Below, one piece after another: positions 1 to 8,412 of a stretch of 64,000 nt of DNA. Source of the DNA: Edwardsiella hoshinae NBRC 105699 = ATCC 33379 (GTDB taxonomy: Bacteria; Pseudomonadota; Gammaproteobacteria; Enterobacterales; Enterobacteriaceae); contig NZ_BAUC01000002.1 in NCBI RefSeq assembly GCF_000474215.1, positions 1 to 64,000 of the forward strand, given 5' to 3'. Position numbers and translations under genes: made by a program. Every line of letters starts with the position of its first letter. The stretch's first letter is position 1. Below the pieces are notes generated by a model that worked only from the letters and a program-made list of their open reading frames with translations, did no database searches and had not been told where the DNA came from.

Positions 1-93
1 AAAGGAAGCAAAGGAAGCAAAGGAAGCAAAGGAAGCAAAGGAAGCAAAGGAAGCAAAGGAAGCAAAGGAAGCAAAGGAAGCAAAGGAAGCAAA
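1..93. repeat. 9-bp tandem repeat array, (AAAGGAAGC) x10
   Basis: Ten uninterrupted perfect copies of AAAGGAAGC fill bases 1-90, followed by the first three bases of an eleventh copy. The array touches the window edge, so it may continue upstream. One strand is purely A/G apart from one C per unit. There are no spacers, so it is not CRISPR. Perfect identity between copies suggests recent slippage and probable copy-number variation between strains. Confidence 0.95.
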
Positions 94-513
94 CGGGCAC
101 GCAGCCTATAACCCGGCCGCGTGCGTGCCGCTACGCTCAGTAGTAGGTCTGAGCCGTCAGTTTCAACAAAACAGAGTTCAAGTCATGCATAAAGGATTTA
201 ACATTTTTCATCATAAACTCCATAAAAGTGTGAGCTATATCGCTATTTCATTTGTGATATTAGCGCATCCGGGGCATTAATCAACACTAAAGCCAAACTT
301 TTTTTTAATCATTCAAAAATAGTTTTATGACTAATCCGGGCACAAGCCGCGTCTCACCTGGGGTGGCGATGTTGTCATCCGGCATCAAATGTTACCAAAA
401 AACGCGTAATGTAAGCGTTCCTCATCTTCTTTCGTTCGCGGGCCGCAGGCGGAGCAAGATTGCCACCGGTCGGTTTCTCACGGTCGGTAAAAGTAGACTA
501 GCCTTGGAGAAAG
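94..513. other. intergenic region without a recognisable gene
   Basis: About 420 bases lie between the repeat array and the sensor kinase. A 66-codon open frame at 327-527 has no family resemblance, no good ribosome site, and overlaps the kinase start, so I do not call it. The stretch around 200-330 is AT-rich and could carry the promoter of the downstream two-gene unit, but I see no convincing -35/-10 pair. Confidence 0.5.
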
Positions 514-3500
514 GTGAACGAGATTAGGATCGCGACAGCCATGACAGCCTATACCGCACAGGCAGTGAAGCCCCCGGCCTCGGCCTATCGCCTCTCTTTG
601 GCGGTATTGGTCCTGGGTATTCTGTTATCCGCCCTCAGCGCGCACTGGCTCTATAACCAGATCAAAGAGAATACCGAGGCAGAATTCGCCCGTAACGTCG
701 AGCGTGTCGCGGGCGAGGTCACACGCCGCTTCGCCCTGCCCCTGTATGGCCTGAACGCCGCCAAGGGACTGTATGAGACGTATCACCAGGTCAGCGCCAA
801 CCAATTCAGCGACTATATCCGGGCATTAGATCTCCCACGCCACTATCCGGGAGTACGCGGCATTGGCTTTATTCAACGCGTTCCACGCAATGACTTGCCA
901 CGTTTTATTCAGGCCACCCGTGACGACAATAACCCTGGCTTTACGCCGCACCAGCTGCAAGCGAATAACGCTGCGGAACTCTATTTGATCAAATATATTC
1001 AGCCATTCGCCCCCAATCAGGGCGCTCAGGGACTCGATGTGCGCTCCGAGCCGGTACGCTGGGCCGCATTGCAACAAGCCATCGACAGCGGTCTGCCGAC
1101 CCTGACTGGCGCCATCCACTTGGTACAGGATAAAACGCGGCAGCCGGGCGCGTTACTGTACTTACCGGTCTACACCATGGAGACCTCGCTGTTACAGACA
1201 GCGGAGCAACGCCGGGCCGCGCTGATCGGCATCATCTACTCGCCCCTGGTGATCGCCGAGTTACTGCATAATATTCCCGAATACACCTCTGGGCGTGTAG
1301 ACATCGAACTCTATGACGACTCGCACACCTTGCGCTATAACAACCTGATCTTCGACGCTGACGGCAGTAAGTTACTGGATAGCAATGCCGCTAACGCACA
1401 CAACCCGCAGGATGTCGACGCGCGCGTATTTATTCGGACGATCCCGCTGACGCTGGCGGGACACACCATGTTACTACGTGTCAGCAGTACCTCGCACTTC
1501 GAAGCCTCGATCAACCACTACTCGCCCTGGCTGCTGTTCACTTTTGGCATCCTGTTGAGCGTACTATTCACCACGTTGTTACGCCAACAGATCCTCGGAC
1601 GTTACCGGGCTGAACGGTTGGCGCTCAACATGACCGCCGATCTGGAGCGGCTAGCCTTGGTGGCGCGCAATACCGCCAATGCGGTGATCCTGACGGATAC
1701 TCAGCGGCATATCACCTGGGTCAACGACGGTTTCGAGCGCATCACCGGGTACCGTCACGACGACGTATTAGGCAAGTCGCCCGGCCAACTGTTGCAGTGT
1801 GAGCGCACCGATCCGGCAACGGTGCTCGCCATCCGCCAGGCATTAAATCAGCAAAGGGCCTTCAAAGGGGAACTACTGAATCGCACGAAAGACGGTGTCG
1901 ACTATTGGATTGAAATGGAAATCCAGCCACGCTACGACGCCAATCATGCTCTGATCGGCTATATGGCCGTCGAATCGGATATTACCGAACGCAAGAATAC
2001 CCAGCATCGTCTTGAGACGGCCCTACGCGATAACGACGCCCTACTCAGCACCCTGAACGTTCATGGCATCATCGCCATCACCGATGGCCACCGCCGCCTG
2101 ATCGACGTCAACGATGCCTATTGCCAGATCACCGGCTATAGCCGCGCGGCGCTACTGGGCGAATCTCCCTCGATCGTCAACTCCGGCATTCATCCGCCGG
2201 CTTTCTGGCGCCAACTGTGGGATACCTTACGCCAAGAAGAAGCCTGGCGCGGCGAGATCTGCAACCGCGCCCGGGATGGACGGCTGTATTGGGTCGATAC
2301 CACCATCGCTCCTTTCAAGGACGCCGAGGGGCGGATCGAGAAATATATCGCCATTCAGTTCGATATTACCCAAGCGAAAACGCTCCAGATCAACCTGAGT
2401 ATTGCGCGTAACCAGTTGCAACGTGCCACCGAAGTGGCCGAACTTGGCGTCTGGAGCTGGAGCATGGCCGACGGCAGCCTGACTTTCGATGACACCATGA
2501 ACGCCATCTACGCCATCCCGCCGGCGATGCAAGATCCCCAGCGGCTATATGGCTATTGGCACACCCTGATCCATCCCGATGATGTCGCCGAAGTCGATCG
2601 TACCCTCCAGGCCACGCTACGGGCCGGCCAGGGACAGGTATGCCGTCAAGTCTTCCGTATCCACGTCAACGGCCAGGAGCGCATCATCGAATCCGCCGCC
2701 GTCGTCGAATACCAAGGCATCGGTGACACCTTGATGCTCGTTGGTATCAACCGTGACATCACCCGTCAACGTCAGGCCGAAGCCACGCTCCAGGCTGCCA
2801 AGCTCGCGGCGGAGAATGCCAACCATGCCAAGTCGGCCTTCCTGGCAAATATGAGCCATGAACTGCGCACCCCACTCAACGCCATTCTGGGGATGTTGAC
2901 CCTCCTGCTCAAGTCGGGTCTGACCCACCGCCAGGCAGACTACGCCACTAAGAGCGAGGCGGCGGCGCGAGCACTGTTACACCTGCTAAACGACATTCTG
3001 GACTACTCCAAAATCGAGGCCGGCAAAATGGAGCTGGAGGCCGCCCCCTTCAATCTCTACGCCCTGCTGCAAGATCTCGCCGTCATCCTCGCCAGCAACT
3101 CGCACAACAAACCCGTCGAGGTATTGTTCGATATCGATCCGCGGCTCCCGCGCTGGCTGATCGGCGACAGCCTGCGTCTGCAACAGGTGTTGATCAACCT
3201 CGGTGGCAATGCCCTCAAGTTTACCGAGCAGGGCGAAGTGGTGCTGTTCATTCGCCAAATCGCGCAAGATGGCCAGCGCGCCACGCTGCACTTCGGCGTA
3301 CGCGACACCGGTATCGGCATCGCGCCGGAGAAACAGCGCCTGATCTTCAGCGGCTTCTCGCAGGCCGAGGCCTCCATCACTCGCCGTTTCGGCGGCACCG
3401 GTCTAGGCTTGTCCATCAGCCAGCGCTTCGTCGCCATGATGGGCGGCACGCTGCAACTCGAGAGTGAGCCGGGCAAAGGCAGCCTGTTTCACTTCACGCT

Positions 3501-5088
3501 GACCCTGCCGCTGGCTGCCGAGCAACACAGCGAGGACGAACAACGCCGCCAGGCCTTGTTAGGCCTGCATGTGCTGATGGTGGATGACAATCCCACCGCG
3601 CGCAGCCTGCTGCATCAAATGGCCCAGAGTCTGGGCTGGCGGGTCGACAGCGTGGAGGATGGCGAACAAGCGCTGGCACGGATCGCCCAACAACAGGAGA
3701 TCGGCGCTCCCTATGCGGCGGTATTTATCGACTGGCTGATGCCGGGACTCGACGGCTGGCAGACGATCCAACGACTCCGCGCCGCGCTACACGAAAAACA
3801 GTTGCCACTCTTGGTGATGGTCACCGCCAACGATCGCGAGTGCCTGCTGCAACGCAGCAGTGAGGAGCAAGGGCTGCTCGACGGCTTCCTGTTGAAACCC
3901 GTCACCCCCTTGATGCTACTGGACAGTGTCGCCGGCGCGCTGCATGAACGGCAGAGTCTGACACAGCGCGCACCGCCGCCCGCCGTCCCGCACAGCGGTA
4001 AGCTGCTGCATGCGGTGCGCATCCTGGTGGTCGAGGACAACCTGAATAACCAACAGATCGCCCGTGAGCTACTGGAGGATGAGGGCGCCATCGTCAGCGT
4101 GGCGTCACATGGACAGGAGGCTGTCGATCGCCTGAAAGCCACGCCACAAGGCTTCGATCTGGTGTTGATGGATCTCCAGATGCCGGTGATGGATGGCATC
4201 AATGCCACCCAATATATTCGCGGCCATCTCGCGCTGCATACCCTACCGATCATCGCCATGACGGCTAACGCCATGGTCTCCGATCGCCAGGCCTGCCTCG
4301 CGGCCGGCATGAACGATCACATCGGTAAACCCTTTAATCTGCGTGAGCTGATTCAGACCATCCAGAAACATCTGCTCACGCCTCCGCCCGCGCTGCCACC
4401 GGCGATGGTGCCGAGCACACCGTCACCGTTATCCGCCCCCTTAGAGCAACTTGCCCAACGCCATGGCATCGCCCTACGCGGCGCACTCGCGCGCTTAGAG
4501 GGGGATTTGACGCTCTATCATCACCTGTTGCGCCTATTCCTGGATGAGTTACACGACTTCCCGGCGATGCTGGAGCGCCACATGGCCGACAACGATCTCG
4601 CCGCAGCGACCCGGGCGTTGCACTCGCTGAAAGGATTGGCCGCCCAACTCGGCCACGACGCGCTCTTTACTCAGGCACGCGACGGCGAGTCCCGTCTACG
4701 GCAGGTCGACGCAGGCAACCTGACGCCGGCCATACGGGAGTGCGTCGCCGACATCAACGCGCTCTGCCGCCGCCTGGAGCCCCAGTTACGCGCCTTCAGC
4801 CAGCACCTCGCCGACCAACTGCCCCCTGAAGCGTCTACAGCCATCCCCGCTGCGGCGCTTCCTCCACTGCACGAGCAGGTGCAACAACTGCTGATCCTGC
4901 TGGAAAACAGCGATATGGCGGCGCTGGAACAGATGCGCCAACTGGCGACCAATCCCGCTGGGGGGACGCTAGGCGAAACCCTAACGGCGCTGGAGGCCGC
5001 CATCAACCGCCTCGACTTTACGCGTGCCCAAAGCCTATGTCGTGACTATCTGGCCAATGCGCAGCGTGCCGAAAAGGAGTGTGACTGA
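514..5088 (+). CDS. CHASE-PAS hybrid sensor histidine kinase with two receiver domains and Hpt
   Basis: Inner-membrane sensor of a phosphorelay, 1524 residues. A first membrane segment (about 28-50) and a second (about 338-360) bracket a periplasmic CHASE-type sensor domain. Three PAS domains follow (about 378-498, 509-630, 636-760). The kinase core has the HisKA motif MSHELRTPLN with phospho-acceptor His782, an N box near 895, and G boxes DTGIGI near 931 and GGTGLGLS near 960. Two receiver domains follow, with phospho-acceptor Asp1073 (FIDWLMPG) and Asp1220 (LMDLQMPVMDG), and an Hpt domain with His1370 (HSLKGLAAQLG). All relay residues are present. The start is GTG 514, with GGAG four bases upstream; ATG 541 is an alternative. 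The next gene, a diguanylate cyclase, begins one base after the stop, so the kinase probably controls cyclic-di-GMP output. The ligand is unknown. Confidence 0.93.
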   Translation: MNEIRIATAMTAYTAQAVKPPASAYRLSLAVLVLGILLSALSAHWLYNQIKENTEAEFARNVERVAGEVTRRFALPLYGLNAAKGLYETYHQVSANQFSDYIRALDLPRHYPGVRGIGFIQRVPRNDLPRFIQATRDDNNPGFTPHQLQANNAAELYLIKYIQPFAPNQGAQGLDVRSEPVRWAALQQAIDSGLPTLTGAIHLVQDKTRQPGALLYLPVYTMETSLLQTAEQRRAALIGIIYSPLVIAELLHNIPEYTSGRVDIELYDDSHTLRYNNLIFDADGSKLLDSNAANAHNPQDVDARVFIRTIPLTLAGHTMLLRVSSTSHFEASINHYSPWLLFTFGILLSVLFTTLLRQQILGRYRAERLALNMTADLERLALVARNTANAVILTDTQRHITWVNDGFERITGYRHDDVLGKSPGQLLQCERTDPATVLAIRQALNQQRAFKGELLNRTKDGVDYWIEMEIQPRYDANHALIGYMAVESDITERKNTQHRLETALRDNDALLSTLNVHGIIAITDGHRRLIDVNDAYCQITGYSRAALLGESPSIVNSGIHPPAFWRQLWDTLRQEEAWRGEICNRARDGRLYWVDTTIAPFKDAEGRIEKYIAIQFDITQAKTLQINLSIARNQLQRATEVAELGVWSWSMADGSLTFDDTMNAIYAIPPAMQDPQRLYGYWHTLIHPDDVAEVDRTLQATLRAGQGQVCRQVFRIHVNGQERIIESAAVVEYQGIGDTLMLVGINRDITRQRQAEATLQAAKLAAENANHAKSAFLANMSHELRTPLNAILGMLTLLLKSGLTHRQADYATKSEAAARALLHLLNDILDYSKIEAGKMELEAAPFNLYALLQDLAVILASNSHNKPVEVLFDIDPRLPRWLIGDSLRLQQVLINLGGNALKFTEQGEVVLFIRQIAQDGQRATLHFGVRDTGIGIAPEKQRLIFSGFSQAEASITRRFGGTGLGLSISQRFVAMMGGTLQLESEPGKGSLFHFTLTLPLAAEQHSEDEQRRQALLGLHVLMVDDNPTARSLLHQMAQSLGWRVDSVEDGEQALARIAQQQEIGAPYAAVFIDWLMPGLDGWQTIQRLRAALHEKQLPLLVMVTANDRECLLQRSSEEQGLLDGFLLKPVTPLMLLDSVAGALHERQSLTQRAPPPAVPHSGKLLHAVRILVVEDNLNNQQIARELLEDEGAIVSVASHGQEAVDRLKATPQGFDLVLMDLQMPVMDGINATQYIRGHLALHTLPIIAMTANAMVSDRQACLAAGMNDHIGKPFNLRELIQTIQKHLLTPPPALPPAMVPSTPSPLSAPLEQLAQRHGIALRGALARLEGDLTLYHHLLRLFLDELHDFPAMLERHMADNDLAAATRALHSLKGLAAQLGHDALFTQARDGESRLRQVDAGNLTPAIRECVADINALCRRLEPQLRAFSQHLADQLPPEASTAIPAAALPPLHEQVQQLLILLENSDMAALEQMRQLATNPAGGTLGETLTALEAAINRLDFTRAQSLCRDYLANAQRAEKECD

Positions 5089-5089
5089 T

Positions 5090-6040
5090 ATGCTGACCCC
5101 CTATAGTGCCTTTAACCTGCCTGGCCGTGAACGTCCTCGTCTATTAATCGTCGACGACGAGCCGCTCAACATTCAGCTTCTCTATCAGCTGTTCGCCGAC
5201 GATCACACCGTGTTTATGGCCACTAACGGTCAGCAAGCCCTCAACATCTGTCTCAATCAACACCCCGATCTGGTGCTATTAGATATCGAAATGCCGGACA
5301 TGAATGGGTTAGAGGTTTGTCGACGACTCAAGGCGACGCCGCAGACCCAAGACATTCCGGTGATCTTCATCACCGCCCATATCGACGAGAACAGTGAAAC
5401 CGCCGGCCTGCGCGCAGGCGCGGTCGACTTCATCAGCAAACCGATCAATCACAACATCGTGCGGGCGCGGGTCAACACCCATATGTTGCTAAAAATGCAG
5501 TCGGATCTACTGCGTCAGCTTGCCTACCTAGATGGTCTGACCGGGGTCTATAACCGGCGTTATTTTGACACCCAGTTCAGCCAAGAGTGGCATAATATCC
5601 AACACGCCCCGAAACCGCTGAGCCTGATCCTGTTCGATGTCGATCACTTCAAGGACTATAACGATCGCTACGGCCACCTGCGCGGCGACGATGCCCTACG
5701 TCAGGTCGCGGCCGCCCTGCGCGGTGCCTTGACCCACCCCGGCGATCTGGTGGCGCGTTATGGCGGCGAGGAGTTCATCTGCCTGTTACCCGCCACCGCC
5801 CTGAGCGATGCGCAGGCCTGCGCAGAACGAATGCGCAACGACATCCTGGCCCTTAGTATCGCGCATGCCGGCGGCGCGCCGCTGCCGTTCCTTACCGTCA
5901 GCGCTGGCGTATGCTGTGTCACCCTGGCCGGCCAGGCGCAAGCCGCGGACTTTCTGCAACAGACGGATCGCCTGCTGTATCAGGCAAAGCAGCAGGGGCG
6001 TAACCGCTGTTGCGCGGCGTCGTTCCCTGCGCAGGCTTAA
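5090..6040 (+). CDS. response regulator with GGDEF diguanylate cyclase domain
   Basis: Cytoplasmic two-domain protein of 316 residues. An N-terminal receiver domain (about 15-135) carries Asp65 in LLDIEMPDMNG. A C-terminal GGDEF domain (about 155-316) has the active-site motif GGEEF at 225-229, predicting synthesis of cyclic-di-GMP from GTP. The inhibitory I-site (RxxD, usually five residues before GGEEF) reads HPGD, so its arginine is missing and product inhibition may be weak. The start at 5090 is chosen because AAAGGAG lies ten bases upstream and the preceding stop is at 5088; a longer frame from 5024 would overlap the kinase. Co-transcription and the relay Hpt domain of the kinase suggest the two are partners, which is inference. 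Confidence 0.92.
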   Translation: MLTPYSAFNLPGRERPRLLIVDDEPLNIQLLYQLFADDHTVFMATNGQQALNICLNQHPDLVLLDIEMPDMNGLEVCRRLKATPQTQDIPVIFITAHIDENSETAGLRAGAVDFISKPINHNIVRARVNTHMLLKMQSDLLRQLAYLDGLTGVYNRRYFDTQFSQEWHNIQHAPKPLSLILFDVDHFKDYNDRYGHLRGDDALRQVAAALRGALTHPGDLVARYGGEEFICLLPATALSDAQACAERMRNDILALSIAHAGGAPLPFLTVSAGVCCVTLAGQAQAADFLQQTDRLLYQAKQQGRNRCCAASFPAQA

Positions 6041-6163
6041 GTATGGGATGCCACGCGCCCCCTTTTTTCACGCCCCTCCACGTCAACGGCGAGGATGCGC
6101 GTCGCGGTACGCCCCTGACAGTCCGCGTCCCCGCAGGTCATCCGCGATGGCATCGCGTCGATA

Positions 6164-6207
6164 TTGGTTAACCAAATCACGCTAGAATGATTAATTTGGC
6201 ATACCAA
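6164..6207. promoter_or_regulatory. two tandem ExuR/UxuR-like operators
   Basis: Two palindromes with TTGG/CCAA arms precede the transporter gene: TTGGTTAACCAA at 6164-6175 (perfect) and TTGGCATACCAA at 6196-6207. Their centres are 32 bases apart, about three helical turns. The second is close to the known enteric ExuR/UxuR (GntR family) consensus ATTGGTATACCAAT. Together with an ExuT-like gene 159 bases downstream this predicts control by hexuronate. No exuR gene is in the window. Confidence 0.7.
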
Positions 6208-6365
6208 TATTACATTCATGATTAATATCACATCTTAATGTTTATTTTTTATGCACTATCGCCGCATCGCTGACGATGTGGAGACCCGCCTGATTGCCCT
6301 TTGGCAAGGCCATAGCCCTACCCTAGACATCACCAAACCAACAATGACATAACAAAGAGATTACT

Positions 6366-7655
6366 ATGAAAAAGATCAAGAATTTTCGGTGGTATATGAT
6401 CTTGCTGGTCTGCTTCATCACCATCATTAACTACCTCGACAGAACCGCGCTCGGCATCGCGGCGCCCACGATTATGGCGGACACCGGGATCAGTAAAGAG
6501 CAGTACTCCTGGGTGGTCAGCGCCTTTCAGTTGGCCTATACAATTGGTCAACCAATCATGGGATTTTTTATTGATACCATCGGCCTGAAGCTCGGTTTCT
6601 TCATCTGCGCCATCGTTTGGGGGCTAGCGACGATGGGCCATGCATTGACAGGGACCTGGCAAGGATTAGCCTTTATGCGCGGCCTCATGGGGTTCAGCGA
6701 AGCCTCCGCCATTCCTTCCGGCGTCAAAACGGCATCGACATGGTTTCCAGCCAAAGAGCGCGGTATTGCCACCGGGGTCTTCAATATGGGTACCTCATTT
6801 GGCGCCATGCTGGCACCGCCGCTGATTGCCTGGTGTATTCTGTTCCACAGTTGGCAATTCGCGTTTATTGTCTCCGGTAGCCTGGCTATCGTCGCCGCCT
6901 TCATCTGGTATGCCTGTTATAAAGATCCCAAGGAAGCCAAGCGCCTCTCCGCGGAGGAGCGTCGTTATATCGAGGCCGGGCAAGAGGCGTTTCTACAGTC
7001 CGCCAGCCAAGAGAAAACGTCGGTTCGCCATATCATCACGCAGCGCAACTTCTGGGGGATCGGCATCGCCCGTTTCTTGGCCGATCCGGCCTGGGGAACC
7101 ATTAACTTCTGGGTGCCGATCTTTTTTGTGGAGACCCTGCACTTCAGCCTAAAAGAGATCGCCATGTTTGTCTGGCTCCCTTTTCTGATGGCCGATCTCG
7201 GTTGCCTGGCCAGCGGCTTTGTGGCCAAGTTTTTCAATGACCGAGGCGTCTCGCTGATCAACGCACGCCGCATCACCTTTACGCTGGGCGCGCTGCTGAT
7301 GACCACTATCGGCCTGGTCAGTATTGTGGAGAATCCCTATATCGCGGTGCTACTGATTAGCATCGGCGGCTTCGCCCACCAGCTGTTGTCGACGGTCGCC
7401 GCGACGCTGGGGGCGGATTTGTTTAAGAAGAACGAGGTAGCGACGGCCGTAGGAATGGCCGGTGCCTGTGCCTGGTCCGGTCAGCTCATCTTCAACCTGT
7501 TTATCGGTGCCTTCGTCAGCATCATCGGCTTCGGCCCCTTCTTTATCGCCCTGGCCGTATTCGATCTGATCGGTGCCCTGGCGCTCTGGCTGCTGATCAT
7601 CGACCGCCAACCGCAACCTGATGGCGGCGACATCACACTGGCTGAATCACGCTAA
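6366..7655 (+). CDS. MFS hexuronate transporter, ExuT-like (anion:cation symporter family)
   Basis: Inner-membrane major facilitator of 429 residues with about 12 membrane segments. The start MKKIKNFRWYMI, the segment WFPAKERGIATGVFNMGTSF and the region around HSWQFAFIVSG closely follow Escherichia coli ExuT, which takes up galacturonate and glucuronate by proton symport. AAAGAG lies eight bases before the ATG. The gene stands alone: no uxaC, uxaA or uxuAB enzymes are in the window, so the sugar acid must be used by enzymes encoded elsewhere. Two ExuR/UxuR-like palindromes upstream support a hexuronate role. Other ACS-family substrates such as galactonate or glucarate cannot be excluded. Confidence 0.82.
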   Translation: MKKIKNFRWYMILLVCFITIINYLDRTALGIAAPTIMADTGISKEQYSWVVSAFQLAYTIGQPIMGFFIDTIGLKLGFFICAIVWGLATMGHALTGTWQGLAFMRGLMGFSEASAIPSGVKTASTWFPAKERGIATGVFNMGTSFGAMLAPPLIAWCILFHSWQFAFIVSGSLAIVAAFIWYACYKDPKEAKRLSAEERRYIEAGQEAFLQSASQEKTSVRHIITQRNFWGIGIARFLADPAWGTINFWVPIFFVETLHFSLKEIAMFVWLPFLMADLGCLASGFVAKFFNDRGVSLINARRITFTLGALLMTTIGLVSIVENPYIAVLLISIGGFAHQLLSTVAATLGADLFKKNEVATAVGMAGACAWSGQLIFNLFIGAFVSIIGFGPFFIALAVFDLIGALALWLLIIDRQPQPDGGDITLAESR

Positions 7656-7660
7656 AATCC

Positions 7661-7688
7661 CGCAGGGCCGGCTCGCTGCCGCCCTGCG
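7661..7688. terminator. hairpin between convergent genes
   Basis: A perfect 8-bp stem, CGCAGGGC (7661-7668) and GCCCTGCG (7681-7688), with a 12-base loop. It sits between the convergent transporter and lipoprotein genes. There is no strong T tract on either side, so it is a probable bidirectional terminator or mRNA end-stabiliser. Confidence 0.5.
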
Positions 7689-7697
7689 CATCCGGGC

Positions 7698-8267
7698 TTA
7701 ACGGCTCAGGATCCGAATAGAACGGATCCGATCGTTAAATCCGGTCGCGTCCTGCTCCCCACCATGACGGGTGTAGTAACCGCCACTGTAGTCACGACCC
7801 TCGTAGAAACGCACCGTCCATCCGCGCGGAATGGAGAAGGAGGAGATACGATCGGCGAAGCCATAGTCCGCCAGATCGGGAATGTCCCGATCGATGCGCA
7901 ACGAGGCACCACGCTGCCAGGTGTCTTCATATACCACCAATTGCGCCGCGCCCTCACTCGCCGGGCCCTCTAAACGGGTAGTGGTGCAGACCGCCTCCTT
8001 AGTCCGGCAGAACAGACTGCCTTCCCCTTGGCCGCGTTCGCAACGCTGTCCCACTTTGTAACGGGCGATCTGCTCGCTCCACCCGGCATCAGCGTAAACA
8101 TTGTTAAACGGTGTCAGCGTGCAGATATAGATCTGTCCGCCGGCGCGGCTCTCCCCGCGGTAACCAGAAAAATTATCGACATGATTGATAACGAGAGAGG
8201 CATCGGCACAGCCTCCCAAGGCCAACAATGATGCCGCACATAACGCTTTAAAACTCGCTGCCATCAT
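7698..8267 (-). CDS. lipoprotein with beta/gamma-crystallin-like domain
   Basis: Predicted lipoprotein of 189 residues. The N-terminus has a hydrophobic signal and a lipobox ending at Cys20 (LALGGC). Residues about 110-188 contain two repeats of the beta/gamma-crystallin Greek-key type: VYEDTWQRG and FYEGRDYSGGYY, each leading into a segment like RISSFSIPRGW or RIRSIRIL. Such domains bind calcium in some bacterial proteins and occur in the I36 protease-inhibitor family. Four cysteines in residues about 45-95 could form disulfides in the periplasm. Two ATG codons are adjacent at the start (8267 and 8264), with GGATAGGG just upstream. It lies downstream of melA on the same strand but with a 145-base gap, so it is probably a separate unit. 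The function is not known. Confidence 0.75.
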   Translation of the reverse strand: MMAASFKALCAASLLALGGCADASLVINHVDNFSGYRGESRAGGQIYICTLTPFNNVYADAGWSEQIARYKVGQRCERGQGEGSLFCRTKEAVCTTTRLEGPASEGAAQLVVYEDTWQRGASLRIDRDIPDLADYGFADRISSFSIPRGWTVRFYEGRDYSGGYYTRHGGEQDATGFNDRIRSIRILSR

Positions 8268-8412
8268 ACCCTATCCGCTAAAACGTGTTATTATCCGTGC
8301 CCCCTAGGCGCAGCGCGCCCGAGGAGCCGCCATAGTAGCCGATAATGTCATCCAGGCCATTGCGGCATCGTCTGATTTTCTGCCGCTCCCGCGCAAGCGC
8401 AGGAACGGGAGG

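Noticed and set aside
1-93. CRISPR array
   Set aside because: Units are 9 bp, contiguous and without spacers; no cas genes nearby.
327-527. 66-residue open frame before the sensor kinase
   Set aside because: No family resemblance, no good ribosome site, overlaps the kinase start.
5024-5089. Longer N-terminus for the diguanylate cyclase gene
   Set aside because: It lies inside the kinase gene, lacks a ribosome site, and the ATG at 5090 has AAAGGAG at good spacing.
6041-6185. Coding continuation past the diguanylate cyclase
   Set aside because: An alternative-frame open frame only; the region holds the ExuR-like operators instead.
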